Source: Arthrobacter sp. SLBN-83
GTDB taxonomy: Bacteria > Actinomycetota > Actinomycetes > Actinomycetales > Micrococcaceae
Reading direction: 5' to 3'
Assembly: GCF_006715285.1 (NCBI RefSeq)
Contig: NZ_VFMX01000001.1
Span: 4,278,001-4,342,000, forward strand
DNA: 64,000 bases
Below are positions 41,900-49,652 of the stretch, piece after piece (positions within the stretch are counted from its first letter, which is position 1; each line of letters starts with the position of its first letter). A model generated the notes under the pieces. The model searched no databases. It saw only the letters and a program-made list of their open reading frames with translations, and had not been told where the DNA came from. The position numbers were made by a program, and so were the translations under genes.

Positions 41900-43302
41900 A
41901 CCATGGTGAGGACCATCCCCGGCTCGGCCAGGATGGCGCCGACGTCGGCCAGGAAACGGGAGCCTTGTTCCCCATCCACCAGCCGGTGGTCGAAGGACAG
42001 GCTCAGCGTGAGCACCTGGCGCAGCGCCACCTCACCCCGGTATTCCCACGGCATGGTGCGGACCGCCCCAAGGCCAAGGATCGCCGCCTCCCCCGGGTTG
42101 AGGATCGGGGTGCCGGCGTCGATGCCGAAGACACCGATGTTGGTGATGGAGATGGTGCCGCCGGTAAGGTCGGCAGGGGTGGTCTTGCCCGCCCGCGCCG
42201 TATCGGCGAGCTCAGCCAGCGCCTGGGCGAGCTCCGGGAGCTGCAGGGCGTCGGCGTCCTTAATGTTGGGCACGGTGAGCCCCCTGGGCGTGGCCGCGGC
42301 GATGCCCAGGTTCACGTAATGGAACGTGACGATCTCCTGGTGTTCCTCATCCCAGCGCGAATTCAACGCCGGGTGCCGGCGCAGGGCGATGAGGACCGCC
42401 TTGGCTGCGAGTGTCAGGGGCGTGAGCTTGATGCCGGCGAATGCCCTGCTGTCCTTGAGCTTGGCCAGCAGCTCGAGGCTGGGCGTGACGTCCACGGTGA
42501 GGAACTCGGTGGCATGCGGCGCGGTGAAGGCGCTTTGCACCATCGCGGCCGCGGTGTGTTTCCGGACGCCCTTGATGGGGGTCCGGGTTTCCCGCTCCCC
42601 CGCAGCGGTTGCAGCTGCAGACACCTGGCCGGCCAAGGGCGTGGCAGCCTCTTCCACCTGCCCGGCAAATCCCTGCACATCCTCCCTGGTAATCAGGCCG
42701 CCGGGACCGGTACCGCGAACCTGCACGAGGTTCACTCCAAGGTCCTTGGCCAACTTGCGGACAGGAGGAGTGGACCGCGGACGTTCGGCCGCGCTGGTGT
42801 CGACAGGTCTGGTGTCGACAGGCTCAACCACCGCGGGTTTGGTTTCGGCGGGCCCAGCCACCGGGGCGAAGTTCCGCGCCCGGCGCGTGGGGCGCCCGGA
42901 ACCTTCGACGACGGCGCCGTACCCCACCAGGTTCGGTTCCCGTTTGGGCGTTTCCACCGCAGCCTCCCCGGACCCCGCGCTTCCGGCGCCGGTGCGAACG
43001 GTACCGGACGGGACTGTGCCGGACGGGACAGAAGGTGACCCGCCGGCGTCGTCCGCCACCTCAAAGGAGACGATGGGCTTGCCCACCTCCACGACGGAAC
43101 CGGGCTGCTCGTGAAGTTCCTTGATGACGCCGGCGAACGGCGACGGAAGCTCCACCACGGCCTTGGCCGTTTCCACCTCGGCGATGACCTGGTTCAGGCT
43201 GACGGTGTCGCCAACACCCACTTTCCAGCTGAGGATTTCGGACTCAGTGAGCCCCTCCCCCAGGTCCGGGAGCCGGAATTCCTTGATCATGGTGGCACTC
43301 AT
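41896..43302 (-). CDS. bkdC: Branched-chain 2-oxoacid dehydrogenase E2 (dihydrolipoamide acyltransferase)
   Basis: The acyltransferase core of the branched-chain oxoacid dehydrogenase complex, 468 residues. A lipoyl domain occupies residues 1-85, with the lipoylated lysine at about 47 in EVETAKAVVEL. A Pro/Ala/Glu-rich linker leads to an E3/E1-binding domain (about 150-195, VRKLAKDLGVNLVQVRGTGPGG). The C-terminal catalytic domain ends with the SFDHRLVDG motif. Its ATG overlaps the E1-beta stop by four bases; the stop overlaps the TetR stop. Confidence 0.93.
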   Translation of the reverse strand: MSATMIKEFRLPDLGEGLTESEILSWKVGVGDTVSLNQVIAEVETAKAVVELPSPFAGVIKELHEQPGSVVEVGKPIVSFEVADDAGGSPSVPSGTVPSGTVRTGAGSAGSGEAAVETPKREPNLVGYGAVVEGSGRPTRRARNFAPVAGPAETKPAVVEPVDTRPVDTSAAERPRSTPPVRKLAKDLGVNLVQVRGTGPGGLITREDVQGFAGQVEEAATPLAGQVSAAATAAGERETRTPIKGVRKHTAAAMVQSAFTAPHATEFLTVDVTPSLELLAKLKDSRAFAGIKLTPLTLAAKAVLIALRRHPALNSRWDEEHQEIVTFHYVNLGIAAATPRGLTVPNIKDADALQLPELAQALAELADTARAGKTTPADLTGGTISITNIGVFGIDAGTPILNPGEAAILGLGAVRTMPWEYRGEVALRQVLTLSLSFDHRLVDGEQGSRFLADVGAILAEPGMVLTMV

Positions 43303-44309
43303 CCTTCCAGCCCGCTCAGGGAGTTGGGGCGGCCCAGGGCACGGTCAACGCCGTCCAGGATGCGGTCCAGGCCCGGCAGGTGGTGCATTTCCAGCTTGGA
43401 GTACGGGTATGGAATGTCGAAGCCGGTCACGCGGACGGGAGCTGCTTCCAGATGATAGAAACACCGCTCGGTGATGCTCGCAGCCACCTCCGCGCCGAGC
43501 CCGCCGGACTGTCCGGCCTCGTGGGTCACCACCAGCCGCCCGGTCTTCCGCACGGAGGCCACCACGGGTTCGTAGTCCACGGGGGCAAGCGAGCGCAGGT
43601 CGATGACTTCAATGGAGATGCCTTCGTCGGCAGCGGCGGAGGCGGCGTCCAGGGCGGTCTTGACCAGGGGCCCGTAAGCCACCAGGGTGACGTCGCTGCC
43701 GTCGGTCAAAACCCGCGCCTTGTCCATGGGCAGGGCCTTGGCCGGATCCACGGACTCGTCCACTTCGCCTTTGTCGTGGTAGCGGCGCTTGGGCTCGAAA
43801 TACAGGACGGGATCGTCGCAGGAGATGGCCTGCTGGATCACGGTGTAAGCGTCCTGCGGGTTGGCCACGGTCACCACCCGCAACCCGGAGGTGTGGGTGA
43901 AGTAGGCTTCCGGGGATTCCGAGTGATGCTCGGGCGAGCCGATGCCGCCGCCGAAAGGTACCCGGATGGTGATGGGCATCTTGACGGCCCCGAGGGTGCG
44001 GTAGTGCAGCTTGGCCACCTGGCTGACGATCTGGTCGAACGCCGGGTAGATGAACCCGTCGAACTGGATCTCCACCACCGGCCGGTAGCCCCGGTAGGCC
44101 AGGCCCACGGCGGTGCCCACAATGGCGGACTCGGCCAGTGGCGTGTCCACGACGCGGTGGGTCCCGAAGTCCTTTTGCAGGCCGTCCGTCACCCGGAACA
44201 CTCCGCCCAGGGTGCCGATGTCCTCGCCGAGGAGGACCACCTTTGAGTCGTTCTCCAGGGACTTGCGCAGCCCGGCGTTGATGGCACGGGCAAAGGTCAA
44301 TTGCGTCAT
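43299..44309 (-). CDS. bkdB: Branched-chain 2-oxoacid dehydrogenase E1 beta subunit
   Basis: A transketolase-like E1 beta chain of 336 residues, starting MTQLTFARAINAGLRKSLENDSKVVLLGEDIGTLGGVF. The start at 44309 overlaps the E1 alpha stop (TGATG), so translation is coupled. Other family regions are FPAFDQIVSQVAKLHYRT-like sequence, VRVPFGGGIGSPEHHSESPEAYF and VVTHEAGQSGGLGAEVAASI. It forms the TPP-dependent decarboxylase with the alpha chain. Confidence 0.94.
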   Translation of the reverse strand: MTQLTFARAINAGLRKSLENDSKVVLLGEDIGTLGGVFRVTDGLQKDFGTHRVVDTPLAESAIVGTAVGLAYRGYRPVVEIQFDGFIYPAFDQIVSQVAKLHYRTLGAVKMPITIRVPFGGGIGSPEHHSESPEAYFTHTSGLRVVTVANPQDAYTVIQQAISCDDPVLYFEPKRRYHDKGEVDESVDPAKALPMDKARVLTDGSDVTLVAYGPLVKTALDAASAAADEGISIEVIDLRSLAPVDYEPVVASVRKTGRLVVTHEAGQSGGLGAEVAASITERCFYHLEAAPVRVTGFDIPYPYSKLEMHHLPGLDRILDGVDRALGRPNSLSGLEG

Positions 44310-45478
44310 CAGCGTGCACCTTCCTCTGAAACGGCTCCTGCGGGATCGCCGAAGGACGCCAAATAACGGGCGTAATGGTCCTGCTGGCGTTCCAGCCATG
44401 AGTTGGGTGTGCTGTAGACGTGCTTGAAGATGTCCATGGGCTGGGGATTGGGCATGGTGGTGCAGCCGCGGCGCACCTCCGCCGCAACGGCGTTTGCCTT
44501 GTCCTTGACCTGCTGCTGCAGTTCGGGGCTGAGCAGGCCCTTCCGGTCCAGGAGGCCTGCCAGCCGGGAGATGGGGTCCTTCGCCGCCCAGTCCTCCAGT
44601 TCATTGGCGTCGCGGTAGCGGGTGGGATCGTCCGCGGTGGTGTGCGGCCCCATGCGGTAGCTGACGGCCTCGATGAAGGTGGGACCCCCGCCGCGCCGTG
44701 CCCGGTCCAGTGCCAGCCTGGTGGCGGCCATGACCGCCAGGACGTCGTTGCCGTCCACCCGCAGGCTGGGGATGCCGAAGCCGGCAGCCCGGTCCGCGAG
44801 CTGGATATGGGACTGCAGGCGTACCGGCTCGGAGATGGCCCAGTGGTTGTTGGTGCAGAAGAACACCACGGGGACCTGGAAGCTGGCGGCAAATACCATG
44901 GCCTCGCTGACGTCGCCTTCGCTGGTGGCACCGTCGCCGAAGTAGGTGATGGCGGCCGCGTCGGCCCCGTCATTCTGGATCCCCATGGCATAGCCGGTGG
45001 CGTGCAGGGTCTGGGCACCGATGATGATCTGCGGCGTGGCCATGTTGATGCTGTATGGGTCCCAGCCGCCGGAGGCGTTGCCGCGCCATACCCGGAGGAG
45101 GTCGGTCAGATCCACGCCGCGGCAGTACGCCACGCCGTTCTCGCGGTAGCTGGAGAACACGAAGTCGTCCGCGCGCAGCGACCTGCCGGAGCCAATTTGG
45201 GCCGCCTCCTGGCCGAGCAGCGGGGGCCACAGGGCCAGCTCACCCTGCCGTTGCAGGGCGGTGGCCTCCACGTCGATCCGGCGGATGACGGTCATGTCCT
45301 CGAACAGGGAACACAACTGCTCGTCGGTGATATCCCTGACCCAGAAGTCGAATTCCGGATGGCTGATGCGCTCGCCTGCCGGGGTGATCAGTTGGAGAAA
45401 TTCCTGCCCGGGCGTGCCCGGATTTCCTGCGCTTTCGGGGGTCTGTGCGCCGCCATGGCCCGTTTCGTCTGTAGACAC
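44309..45478 (-). CDS. bkdA: Branched-chain 2-oxoacid dehydrogenase E1 alpha subunit
   Basis: TPP-binding E1 alpha chain, 389 residues from the GTG at 45478; an ATG at 45559 would add 27 low-complexity residues. The TPP motif YFGDGATSEGDVSEAMVFAASF...TNNHWAIS is clear, as are PPLLGQEAAQIGSGRSLRADDF near the start and SYRMGPHTTADDPTRYR near the phosphorylation-loop region of the family. It is the first gene of bkdA-bkdB-bkdC, divergent from an Lrp-type regulator. It acts on the 2-oxoacids of leucine, isoleucine and valine. Confidence 0.92.
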   Translation of the reverse strand: MSTDETGHGGAQTPESAGNPGTPGQEFLQLITPAGERISHPEFDFWVRDITDEQLCSLFEDMTVIRRIDVEATALQRQGELALWPPLLGQEAAQIGSGRSLRADDFVFSSYRENGVAYCRGVDLTDLLRVWRGNASGGWDPYSINMATPQIIIGAQTLHATGYAMGIQNDGADAAAITYFGDGATSEGDVSEAMVFAASFQVPVVFFCTNNHWAISEPVRLQSHIQLADRAAGFGIPSLRVDGNDVLAVMAATRLALDRARRGGGPTFIEAVSYRMGPHTTADDPTRYRDANELEDWAAKDPISRLAGLLDRKGLLSPELQQQVKDKANAVAAEVRRGCTTMPNPQPMDIFKHVYSTPNSWLERQQDHYARYLASFGDPAGAVSEEGAR

Positions 45479-45571
45479 GATTGCCGCAACCTTCGTACGT
45501 CGTTGACCCGTGGCTTTAGGGCTTTTGGCCCCTGCAGCCACCGGCCTTCCGGGCGTCATTGCCCCAGATAC

Positions 45572-45587
45572 TGTGACCCTACTCACA
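45572..45587. promoter_or_regulatory. CRP/GlxR-type binding site upstream of bkdA
   Basis: TGTGACCCTACTCACA is a perfect TGTGA-N6-TCACA dyad, the consensus of CRP and the actinobacterial GlxR. It lies in the divergent bkdA/lrp intergenic region, 94 bases before the bkdA GTG and 85 bases before the lrp ATG. It suggests cAMP-dependent control of branched-chain 2-oxoacid oxidation. Confidence 0.65.
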
Positions 45588-45671
45588 ACGTCCAGGGGGT
45601 ACAACCACTTAGGAATTTCTTGAGCAGGATGCACGGTTGAGCCATCCCGTACCGTGCTAGCGTTGCGCATT

Positions 45672-46145
45672 ATGCAAGCTTTGGATGGCACTGACACCCG
45701 CCTGCTGTCGGCGCTGGCAGAGGATCCGCGCCGGACGGTAGTGGCGCTCGCCCAGAAGCTGGGCCTCTCCCGCAATACGGTCCAGGCGCGGATGGCCCAG
45801 ATGGAAAAGAAGCACGCCTTCCTGTCCTTTCAACGGCGCATTAACCCGGCTGCGCTGGGGTACCCGCTCATGGCCTTCATCTCGGTGCATGTCCAGCAGC
45901 AGAAGCTTGGGCGGCTGGCGGAGGAGATCGCGGCCATTCCGGAGGTTCTGGAGGGATACGGTCTGACCGGATCGGCCGACCTGCTGCTGCGCGTGGTGGC
46001 CCGGGATGCCGAGGACCTGTTCCGCATCAACGGCAAGATCCTGGCCTGCGACGGCGTGGAGCGGGCGGACACAGCCTTGGCGATGGGCGAGCTGATCCCC
46101 TTCCGGGTGCAGCCCCTGCTGGACCGGGGCTCCGAGGGCGCGTAG
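45672..46145 (+). CDS. Lrp/AsnC-family transcriptional regulator
   Basis: A 157-residue Lrp-type regulator: N-terminal HTH (LDGTDTRLLSALAEDPRRTVVALAQKLGLSRNTVQARM) and a C-terminal RAM domain with an effector-binding LEGYGLTGSADLLLRVVA motif. I use the ATG at 45672, leaving an 18-base extension out. It is divergent from bkdA, the position of BkdR-type regulators of branched-chain oxoacid dehydrogenase operons, so sensing branched-chain amino acids is likely. Confidence 0.9.
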   Translation: MQALDGTDTRLLSALAEDPRRTVVALAQKLGLSRNTVQARMAQMEKKHAFLSFQRRINPAALGYPLMAFISVHVQQQKLGRLAEEIAAIPEVLEGYGLTGSADLLLRVVARDAEDLFRINGKILACDGVERADTALAMGELIPFRVQPLLDRGSEGA

Positions 46146-46264
46146 CGGCAGGATTTCAAGCCGGCGCTGAAAGCACGACGGCGACGGGCGGGGTTATAGG
46201 CTGGTTCCAGTCATGCGCGGGCCGGGACGGCCCGTCCGCCCGCCGGCGCCAGAGCGCCTGTTCG

Positions 46265-46894
46265 ATGAAAGGCTCCCACTTGACTAGTCCCCAGGAAGCG
46301 GGCAGCCCCCAGGACCAGGGCAGCTCCCAGGATCCATACCAGCAGGGTCCGTACCAGCAGGGCGCTTCGGGCTACACGCCGCCGCAGCAGTTTCCCCCGA
46401 TGCCGGCGCAGCAGCCGGCCCCGTTCGGTCTGCCCGGTGAGCCTCCCCTGCAGCGGATCCGGCAGCGGAGCCGGCGGAGGCTGTGGATCATCCTTGGCAG
46501 CATCGGCGGGGTGCTGCTGCTGGTGATCATCGGCGTCGTCATCCTGGTGAACATCGTGGGCAGTGCCACCAACCAGGCCAGGGGCCTTGCGGACGATTTC
46601 ACCAAAAAGGTGATCGCCGGCGACACTTCCGGGGCGTATGACGAATACCTTGACCCTGCCCTGCAGGAGCAGCTCTCCAAGGAGGCATTCATCTCCGGGG
46701 TGCAGAGCCTGGAAATGGACAGCTCCTGCCAGCCCTCCTACAACAACCTCAAGGTTGCCACCGAGAACGGCGTCAAGTCGGCCGAGGTGGTGGGCCAGAT
46801 CAGCTGCACCGGCAAGAAGGTTGACCTGGCCTACAAGTTCCAGGGAACCGACCAGCTCCGCATGATCAACATCAAGCTGCGTCCCGCCTCGTAG
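46265..46894 (+). CDS. Single-pass membrane protein with Pro/Gln-rich N-terminus, function unknown
   Basis: A 209-residue protein. Residues 1-70 are Gln/Pro/Gly-rich with a duplicated PYQQG motif and are cytoplasmic. A basic stretch (RIRQRSRRRLW) precedes one transmembrane helix (about 74-98). The remaining 110 residues are extracytoplasmic, with two cysteines that could form a disulfide (in SSCQPSY and QISCTGKK). The layout resembles DUF4333/DUF4878-type surface proteins. No function can be assigned. Confidence 0.8.
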   Translation: MKGSHLTSPQEAGSPQDQGSSQDPYQQGPYQQGASGYTPPQQFPPMPAQQPAPFGLPGEPPLQRIRQRSRRRLWIILGSIGGVLLLVIIGVVILVNIVGSATNQARGLADDFTKKVIAGDTSGAYDEYLDPALQEQLSKEAFISGVQSLEMDSSCQPSYNNLKVATENGVKSAEVVGQISCTGKKVDLAYKFQGTDQLRMINIKLRPAS

Positions 46895-47009
46895 AGTCCA
46901 CGTGACGGCGGGGAAAGCCGGAAAGTGGAAAGGGTACTGCTCTTTTTACCCATCCACCTCCGCCCGCGATCCGAATCGCTTCCGAGGGTCCCGCCCAGGG
47001 ACCACAAAC

Positions 47010-47029
47010 GGCGGGTGGGCCCACCCGCC
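47010..47029. promoter_or_regulatory. Perfect 20-bp palindrome before the DUF4383 gene
   Basis: GGCGGGTGGG is immediately followed by its own reverse complement (centre between 47019 and 47020), ending 20 bases before the ATG. Just upstream, GGTCCC-gccca-GGGACC (46987-47003) forms a smaller hairpin, probably at the end of the preceding gene's transcript. The palindrome could be an operator or sequester the nearby GGAAGG ribosome site. Confidence 0.6.
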
Positions 47030-47049
47030 CTATCGGAAGGATCTAGGCC

Positions 47050-47454
47050 ATGCGCAACTCACCCAACCGCCTCATCGCCACCATTTTCGGAGCCGTCTAC
47101 CTGCTGGTGGGCCTCCTGGGCTTCGCCGTCACCTCCGGCGTCGGTTTCGCCGCCACCGAGGGCGCGAACCTCATCATTTTCGAAGTCAACCCGCTGCACA
47201 ATGTCATTCACCTGGCAATCGGCGCCGCGCTGCTGTTCGCCGGGCTTCGCGGAACGGCCAGCGCACGCACGGTAAACGCCACCGTAGGCGCCGTCTACCT
47301 CCTGGTGGGCATTGTTGGCCTGTTCCTGCTGAACTCGCCGCTGAACATTATCGCGTTGAACGGTGCCGACAACGTCCTCCACCTGGCCAGCGCGGTACTC
47401 CTGCTCGGCGTGGGCCTGTCCCTGGACAAGTCCCCGGCCGCAGCCCGCGCCTAG
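47050..47454 (+). CDS. DUF4383 membrane protein
   Basis: A 134-residue integral membrane protein with four helices arranged as an internal repeat: TIFGAVYLLVGLLGF and ATVGAVYLLVGIVGLF each begin a two-helix unit, and each unit contains an HNVIHLAIG/DNVLHLASA-like segment. This is typical of the DUF4383 family common in actinobacteria. Function unknown. The start is supported by GGAAGG nine bases upstream. The next gene begins one base after its stop. Confidence 0.9.
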   Translation: MRNSPNRLIATIFGAVYLLVGLLGFAVTSGVGFAATEGANLIIFEVNPLHNVIHLAIGAALLFAGLRGTASARTVNATVGAVYLLVGIVGLFLLNSPLNIIALNGADNVLHLASAVLLLGVGLSLDKSPAAARA

Positions 47455-47455
47455 C

Positions 47456-48094
47456 ATGCCGGGACAGGACACGGCGGGGCAGAGCATGACAGGGCACGAC
47501 GCAGCGGCTCTCTGGGCACCAGCACGGCTGGACCGCCCGGTGCCGCCGCAAGCGGTGCCCCAGGCGCACCCTTCGGTCCGGCTGGTAACAGGGTTTGCCG
47601 GATTCGGCGCGGGGTCCGTCAACCTGGCCATTGCGTCGAGCTTCTTTGCAGCTGGCTCCGGTGAGCCGGAAAGGGTCATCGCCGGAGCGGTGGCCGGGCT
47701 TTGGGGCGCGGCCTTGCTGGCCGGTGCCGTGGTATTCCTGGCCAGGGACCGGCCAGCAGGCGGCCGGCGGGTGCGGTATGCGTTGGCAGCCGCGGCCGTG
47801 GCGCATCTCGCCGCCATCGCCTTCCCCACCCCCGCAACCTCCGGGCTGAACCTGACACATCTTTCGGCGCTGCTGCTCACACTGATGATCATCGCCTCGC
47901 TTGCTTGGCTGGGGCGGGCAAGCGGGGAAAAGCGGGCCATGCGCCCGGGGAGGCTGCTGCTGGCAGCGTTCGCGGGCGCCGTCCTGGTGGCGGGCATTAC
48001 GACGCCGGGACTCGCCGCTTCGACCGCCGGCCAGTACGCAGTGCCGCACGGTGGCCACGGGAACCTGGCGCCGGGCGGCCATCACCAGCACTAA
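47456..48094 (+). CDS. Membrane protein with histidine-rich C-terminal tail
   Basis: A 212-residue protein directly after the DUF4383 gene. Four to five hydrophobic segments lie between residues 42 and 180. The C-terminus ends in a short histidine/glycine cluster (VPHGGHGNLAPGGHHQH) with six histidines in 17 residues, which could bind metal. No named domain is recognised. The tight spacing suggests co-expression with DUF4383. Confidence 0.75.
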   Translation: MPGQDTAGQSMTGHDAAALWAPARLDRPVPPQAVPQAHPSVRLVTGFAGFGAGSVNLAIASSFFAAGSGEPERVIAGAVAGLWGAALLAGAVVFLARDRPAGGRRVRYALAAAAVAHLAAIAFPTPATSGLNLTHLSALLLTLMIIASLAWLGRASGEKRAMRPGRLLLAAFAGAVLVAGITTPGLAASTAGQYAVPHGGHGNLAPGGHHQH

Positions 48095-48124
48095 GCCGTC
48101 CCCAGCAAGACCAACTCCAACGAA

Positions 48125-48140
48125 AGAGCCTCCATGCCGC
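48125..48140 (-). terminator. Left half of a terminator hairpin split by the IS element
   Basis: AGAGCCTCC-a-TGCCGC (48125-48140) is the exact complement, apart from one bulged A, of GCGGCAGGAGGCTCT at 49589-49603 on the other side of the IS. Rejoined, they form a 15-bp stem with a loop of about nine bases. Read on the minus strand the stem ends in GGCTCTTTCGTTGG, a terminator-like tail for the acetate-symporter operon. Confidence 0.7.
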
Positions 48141-48204
48141 GGTCTGAACTGCTCCCCGGAAGTTGGACTGAGAAATTCAGTTCCGACTTCCGGGGAGCAG
48201 TTTT

Positions 48205-48693
48205 ATGCATGCACGTAGTTCGTTGTCTGAGATTCAGCGTGAGGCCGCTGTAGCGTGGTTTGAGAAGGGCATCGCGGATAGTGCAGCGGCGACGTTGCTG
48301 GGGGTGTCCCGCCCGCCGGTAAGGGTTCTCTATCGGCGGTGGAAGATCCATGGTCGAGGAGCGCTGGTGGCCAAGCCGACGAAACAGGTGTACTCGTTCG
48401 AATTCAAGCTCGCGCTGGTTGAACGGTTTATCGCCGGTGAGTCTGCCCCGGATCTCGCGGCGGAGGTTGGTTTGTCCTCGCCCACGCTACTGAAGACGTG
48501 GGCCCGGGCGTATCGCCGCGAGGGCCCAGACGCGTTACGTCCCAAGCCCAAGGGCAGGCCTAAGGCACCCGGTGCCCCGCAGCCGGCCGAGGTATCGGAA
48601 CTGGAGCGGTTGCGGCGGGAGAACGAACGGTTGCGGGCGGAAGTGGCTTACCTGGGAAAATTGCGGGCCTTGAGGGCGCAGGAACGACGGTGA
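48205..48693 (+). CDS. IS3-family transposase OrfA (helix-turn-helix)
   Basis: A 162-residue DNA-binding component. It has two HTH regions (SEIQREAAVAWFEKGIADSAAATLLGVSRPPV and FKLALVERFIAGESAPDLAAEVGLSSPTLLKTW), then a basic Pro-rich linker and a leucine-zipper-like helix (ELERLRRENERLRAEVAYLGKL) typical of IS150-group OrfA. The stop overlaps the OrfB start by four bases (GTGA). No canonical A-AAA-AAG slippery site is obvious; GGGAAAATT occurs about 35 bases before the stop. Confidence 0.93.
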   Translation: MHARSSLSEIQREAAVAWFEKGIADSAAATLLGVSRPPVRVLYRRWKIHGRGALVAKPTKQVYSFEFKLALVERFIAGESAPDLAAEVGLSSPTLLKTWARAYRREGPDALRPKPKGRPKAPGAPQPAEVSELERLRRENERLRAEVAYLGKLRALRAQERR

Positions 48694-49544
48694 AGGTCCA
48701 AGCCCTCATCGCTCTCAAGGCTGACTTCCCGCTTCCGGTCCTGCTGCAGGCAGCAGCTCTTGCCAGGTCCACGTTCTTCTATCATCAGGCACGCATCCAA
48801 GGCCCTGATCCGCAGGAGGCCATCAAGGCCGCTGTCAGGGAAATTTTCGAGAAGAACCATGGCCGGTACGGGCACCGGCGGGTCCACACCGAGATGCTCA
48901 AGCAGGGGTGGACGGCCGCGAAAAAGACCGTGCTGAAGCTCATGCGGTCCCTGAACCTGGTGTGCAAGGTCCGGCGGAAGAAGCGTTACAACTCCTACCA
49001 GGGCGGGCAGGGCAGGGTTGCCCCGAACGTGTTGAACCGGGAGTTCGAGGCGGATGCCCCGAACCGAAAGTGGGTAACGGACGTGACGGAGTTCAGCGTC
49101 GGCGACCGTAAGCTCTATCTCTCGCCGGTCATGGATCTTTTCGACCGGCAGATCATCTCCTACTCGATCAGCCCGTCCCCGAATCTGGAGCTCACCAATA
49201 ATTCGCTACGCCAGGCCCTTGCCGGCCTTGAGGATAACCAGCAGCCACTCGTGCATTCCGACCAGGGCTTCCAGTACCAGCACGTCTCATGGCGAAAACT
49301 CTTACAGGAAGCCGGCGCGAGCCAGTCCATGTCACGCAAGGGCAACTGCTACGACAACGCCGTGATGGAAAACTTCTTCGGCCACCTCAAGGAAGAGCTC
49401 TTCCATCACGTGCGATACCTCAGCACCGACGCCTTGACAGCGGCACTGCACGAATACATCCGCTGGTACAACACCCAAAGAATCTCGACAAAGCTCAAGG
49501 GCCTGAGCCCGGTGCAATACCGGACCCAGGCCCTTGCGGCTTAG
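48690..49544 (+). CDS. IS3-family transposase OrfB (DDE integrase core)
   Basis: A 284-residue catalytic subunit from a GTG overlapping the OrfA stop. An N-terminal HTH_21-type region (REIFEKNHGRYGHRRVHTEML) precedes the rve integrase core. The DDE residues are visible in VTDVTEF, HSDQGFQY and NAVMENFFGHLKEE. Both frame and active site are intact, so the element could be mobile. OrfAB fusion or coupled translation cannot be told apart from sequence. Confidence 0.94.
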   Translation: MKVQALIALKADFPLPVLLQAAALARSTFFYHQARIQGPDPQEAIKAAVREIFEKNHGRYGHRRVHTEMLKQGWTAAKKTVLKLMRSLNLVCKVRRKKRYNSYQGGQGRVAPNVLNREFEADAPNRKWVTDVTEFSVGDRKLYLSPVMDLFDRQIISYSISPSPNLELTNNSLRQALAGLEDNQQPLVHSDQGFQYQHVSWRKLLQEAGASQSMSRKGNCYDNAVMENFFGHLKEELFHHVRYLSTDALTAALHEYIRWYNTQRISTKLKGLSPVQYRTQALAA

Positions 49545-49588
49545 GCTCTTATTTGGCCAGTCCAACTTCCGGGGACCAGTTCAGTTCT

Positions 49589-49603
49589 GCGGCAGGAGGC
49601 TCT
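49589..49603 (-). terminator. Right half of the IS-split terminator hairpin
   Basis: GCGGCAGGAGGCTCT complements 48125-48140 across the IS. It lies 50 bases after the stop of the symporter gene on the minus strand, so the intact stem would have terminated that operon; now it is 1.4 kb from its partner. Confidence 0.7.
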
Positions 49604-49652
49604 TCGCGTTGCGCCGGAACAGTCCCGGGGCTTCTTTGCAGTGGTGCGCTAT

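Larger units (their letters stand above)
48145..49583 (+). mobile_element. IS3-family (IS150-like) insertion sequence, apparently intact
   Basis: 1439 bp bounded by 26-bp terminal inverted repeats (48145-48170 and 49558-49583) matching at 25 of 26 positions, with TG...CA ends. It encodes OrfA and OrfB in the usual IS3 arrangement and both are open. No exact target duplication is seen; the adjacent triplets are GTC and GTT. It sits in the loop of a terminator-like hairpin between convergent genes. Confidence 0.92.

Noticed and set aside
48142..49586. Target-site duplication of the IS element
   Set aside because: The flanking triplets GTC and GTT are not identical; I cannot call a duplication.
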